The notes beneath the pieces are model-generated. The model was not told the origin of the DNA and ran no database searches. It saw only the letters and a list, made by a program, of their open reading frames with translations. The position numbers and the translations under genes are program-made. Below are positions 32,221-32,500 of a DNA stretch of 32,500 nt, piece after piece (the first letter of the stretch is position 1; each line of letters begins with the position of its first letter). Origin of the DNA: Tubiluchus corallicola. Its lineage: Eukaryota > Priapulida > Priapulimorpha > Priapulimorphida > Tubiluchidae. Where the stretch lies: assembly GCA_030141605.1 (NCBI GenBank), contig JAQGDQ010001064.1:3094-35593 (forward strand), written 5' to 3'.

Positions 32221-32500
32221 TCCTAAGCAGGACGTATGTGTGCAGTGCTTGATTTGATTGAATCAGTCATATAATTTCTGCCTCAGCTTCCAAAATCTGT
32301 GGTTCAAGTACGTAAGCGTTTCATCTTTTGAGACATTTTTTCATGTACTTCGTGATGTCAATAAAATGGCCCCATTTAACGTGCAGAAAGTATATAATAA
32401 TAATAATAATAAAAACTAAAGTTTGCAAGTGATTGCGCAATGAAACTGACTAACTCTTCACAGATTAGCCAATCACGATTTAGAATTCCTAGAAACGACA

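Overview
The window is nuclear DNA of an animal, most likely a non-arthropod bilaterian invertebrate. The genes have introns with GT-AG borders, there is a muscle-type myosin heavy chain and a set of histamine-H3-like receptors, and a degenerate CCCTAA/TTAGGG interstitial telomere tract is present. A lophotrochozoan such as a mollusc, annelid, brachiopod or phoronid is plausible, but I cannot name the species. The intergenic DNA is AT-rich, dense in minisatellites and full of small non-autonomous transposons.

Layout. Three paralogous class A GPCR genes lie in tandem on the + strand, with main coding exons at 4845-6037, 9415-10592 and 17223-18472. Each exon runs uninterrupted from the N-terminal tail to the stop codon, and each is preceded by a splice acceptor in the same phase. 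On the - strand at the right end are two consecutive exons of a muscle myosin heavy chain rod (31619-31174, then 29350-27721). Their reading frame joins cleanly (2 nt + 1 nt) across a 1.8 kb intron. The upstream myosin exons are beyond the right edge, and the last C-terminal exon was not found.

Mobile DNA: a 1.14 kb foldback element (713-1855); a MITE family with about 50-bp inverted ends in four copies (2256, 8453, 23668, 31652); a hAT-type MITE with a perfect 8-bp target duplication (11565-11958); two piggyBac-like MITEs flanked by TTAA (14223-14836, 20418-20874); a Tigger/pogo-like MITE (22529-22861); a broken LINE 3' fragment (10750-11479, - strand); a 5S-rRNA-headed repeat (21074 onward) with a truncated relative near 4010; and tRNA-like relics at 25.3-26.5 kb.

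Tandem repeats occupy much of the rest. The most interesting are two arrays that begin inside the final codons of GPCR genes. A 24-bp array of about 17 units starts across the stop codon of receptor 1. A 72-73-bp array of about 22 units is derived from the helix-8/C-tail coding segment of receptor 3 and is followed immediately by a polyadenylation signal. Both arrays are probably part of the 3' UTRs.

The receptors look like functional aminergic-type GPCRs (Asp3.32, DRY, Trp6.48, NPxxY, Cys pair). They differ from each other and from histamine H3 at key ligand and sodium sites. I see no functional link between the receptors and the myosin gene beyond adjacency.
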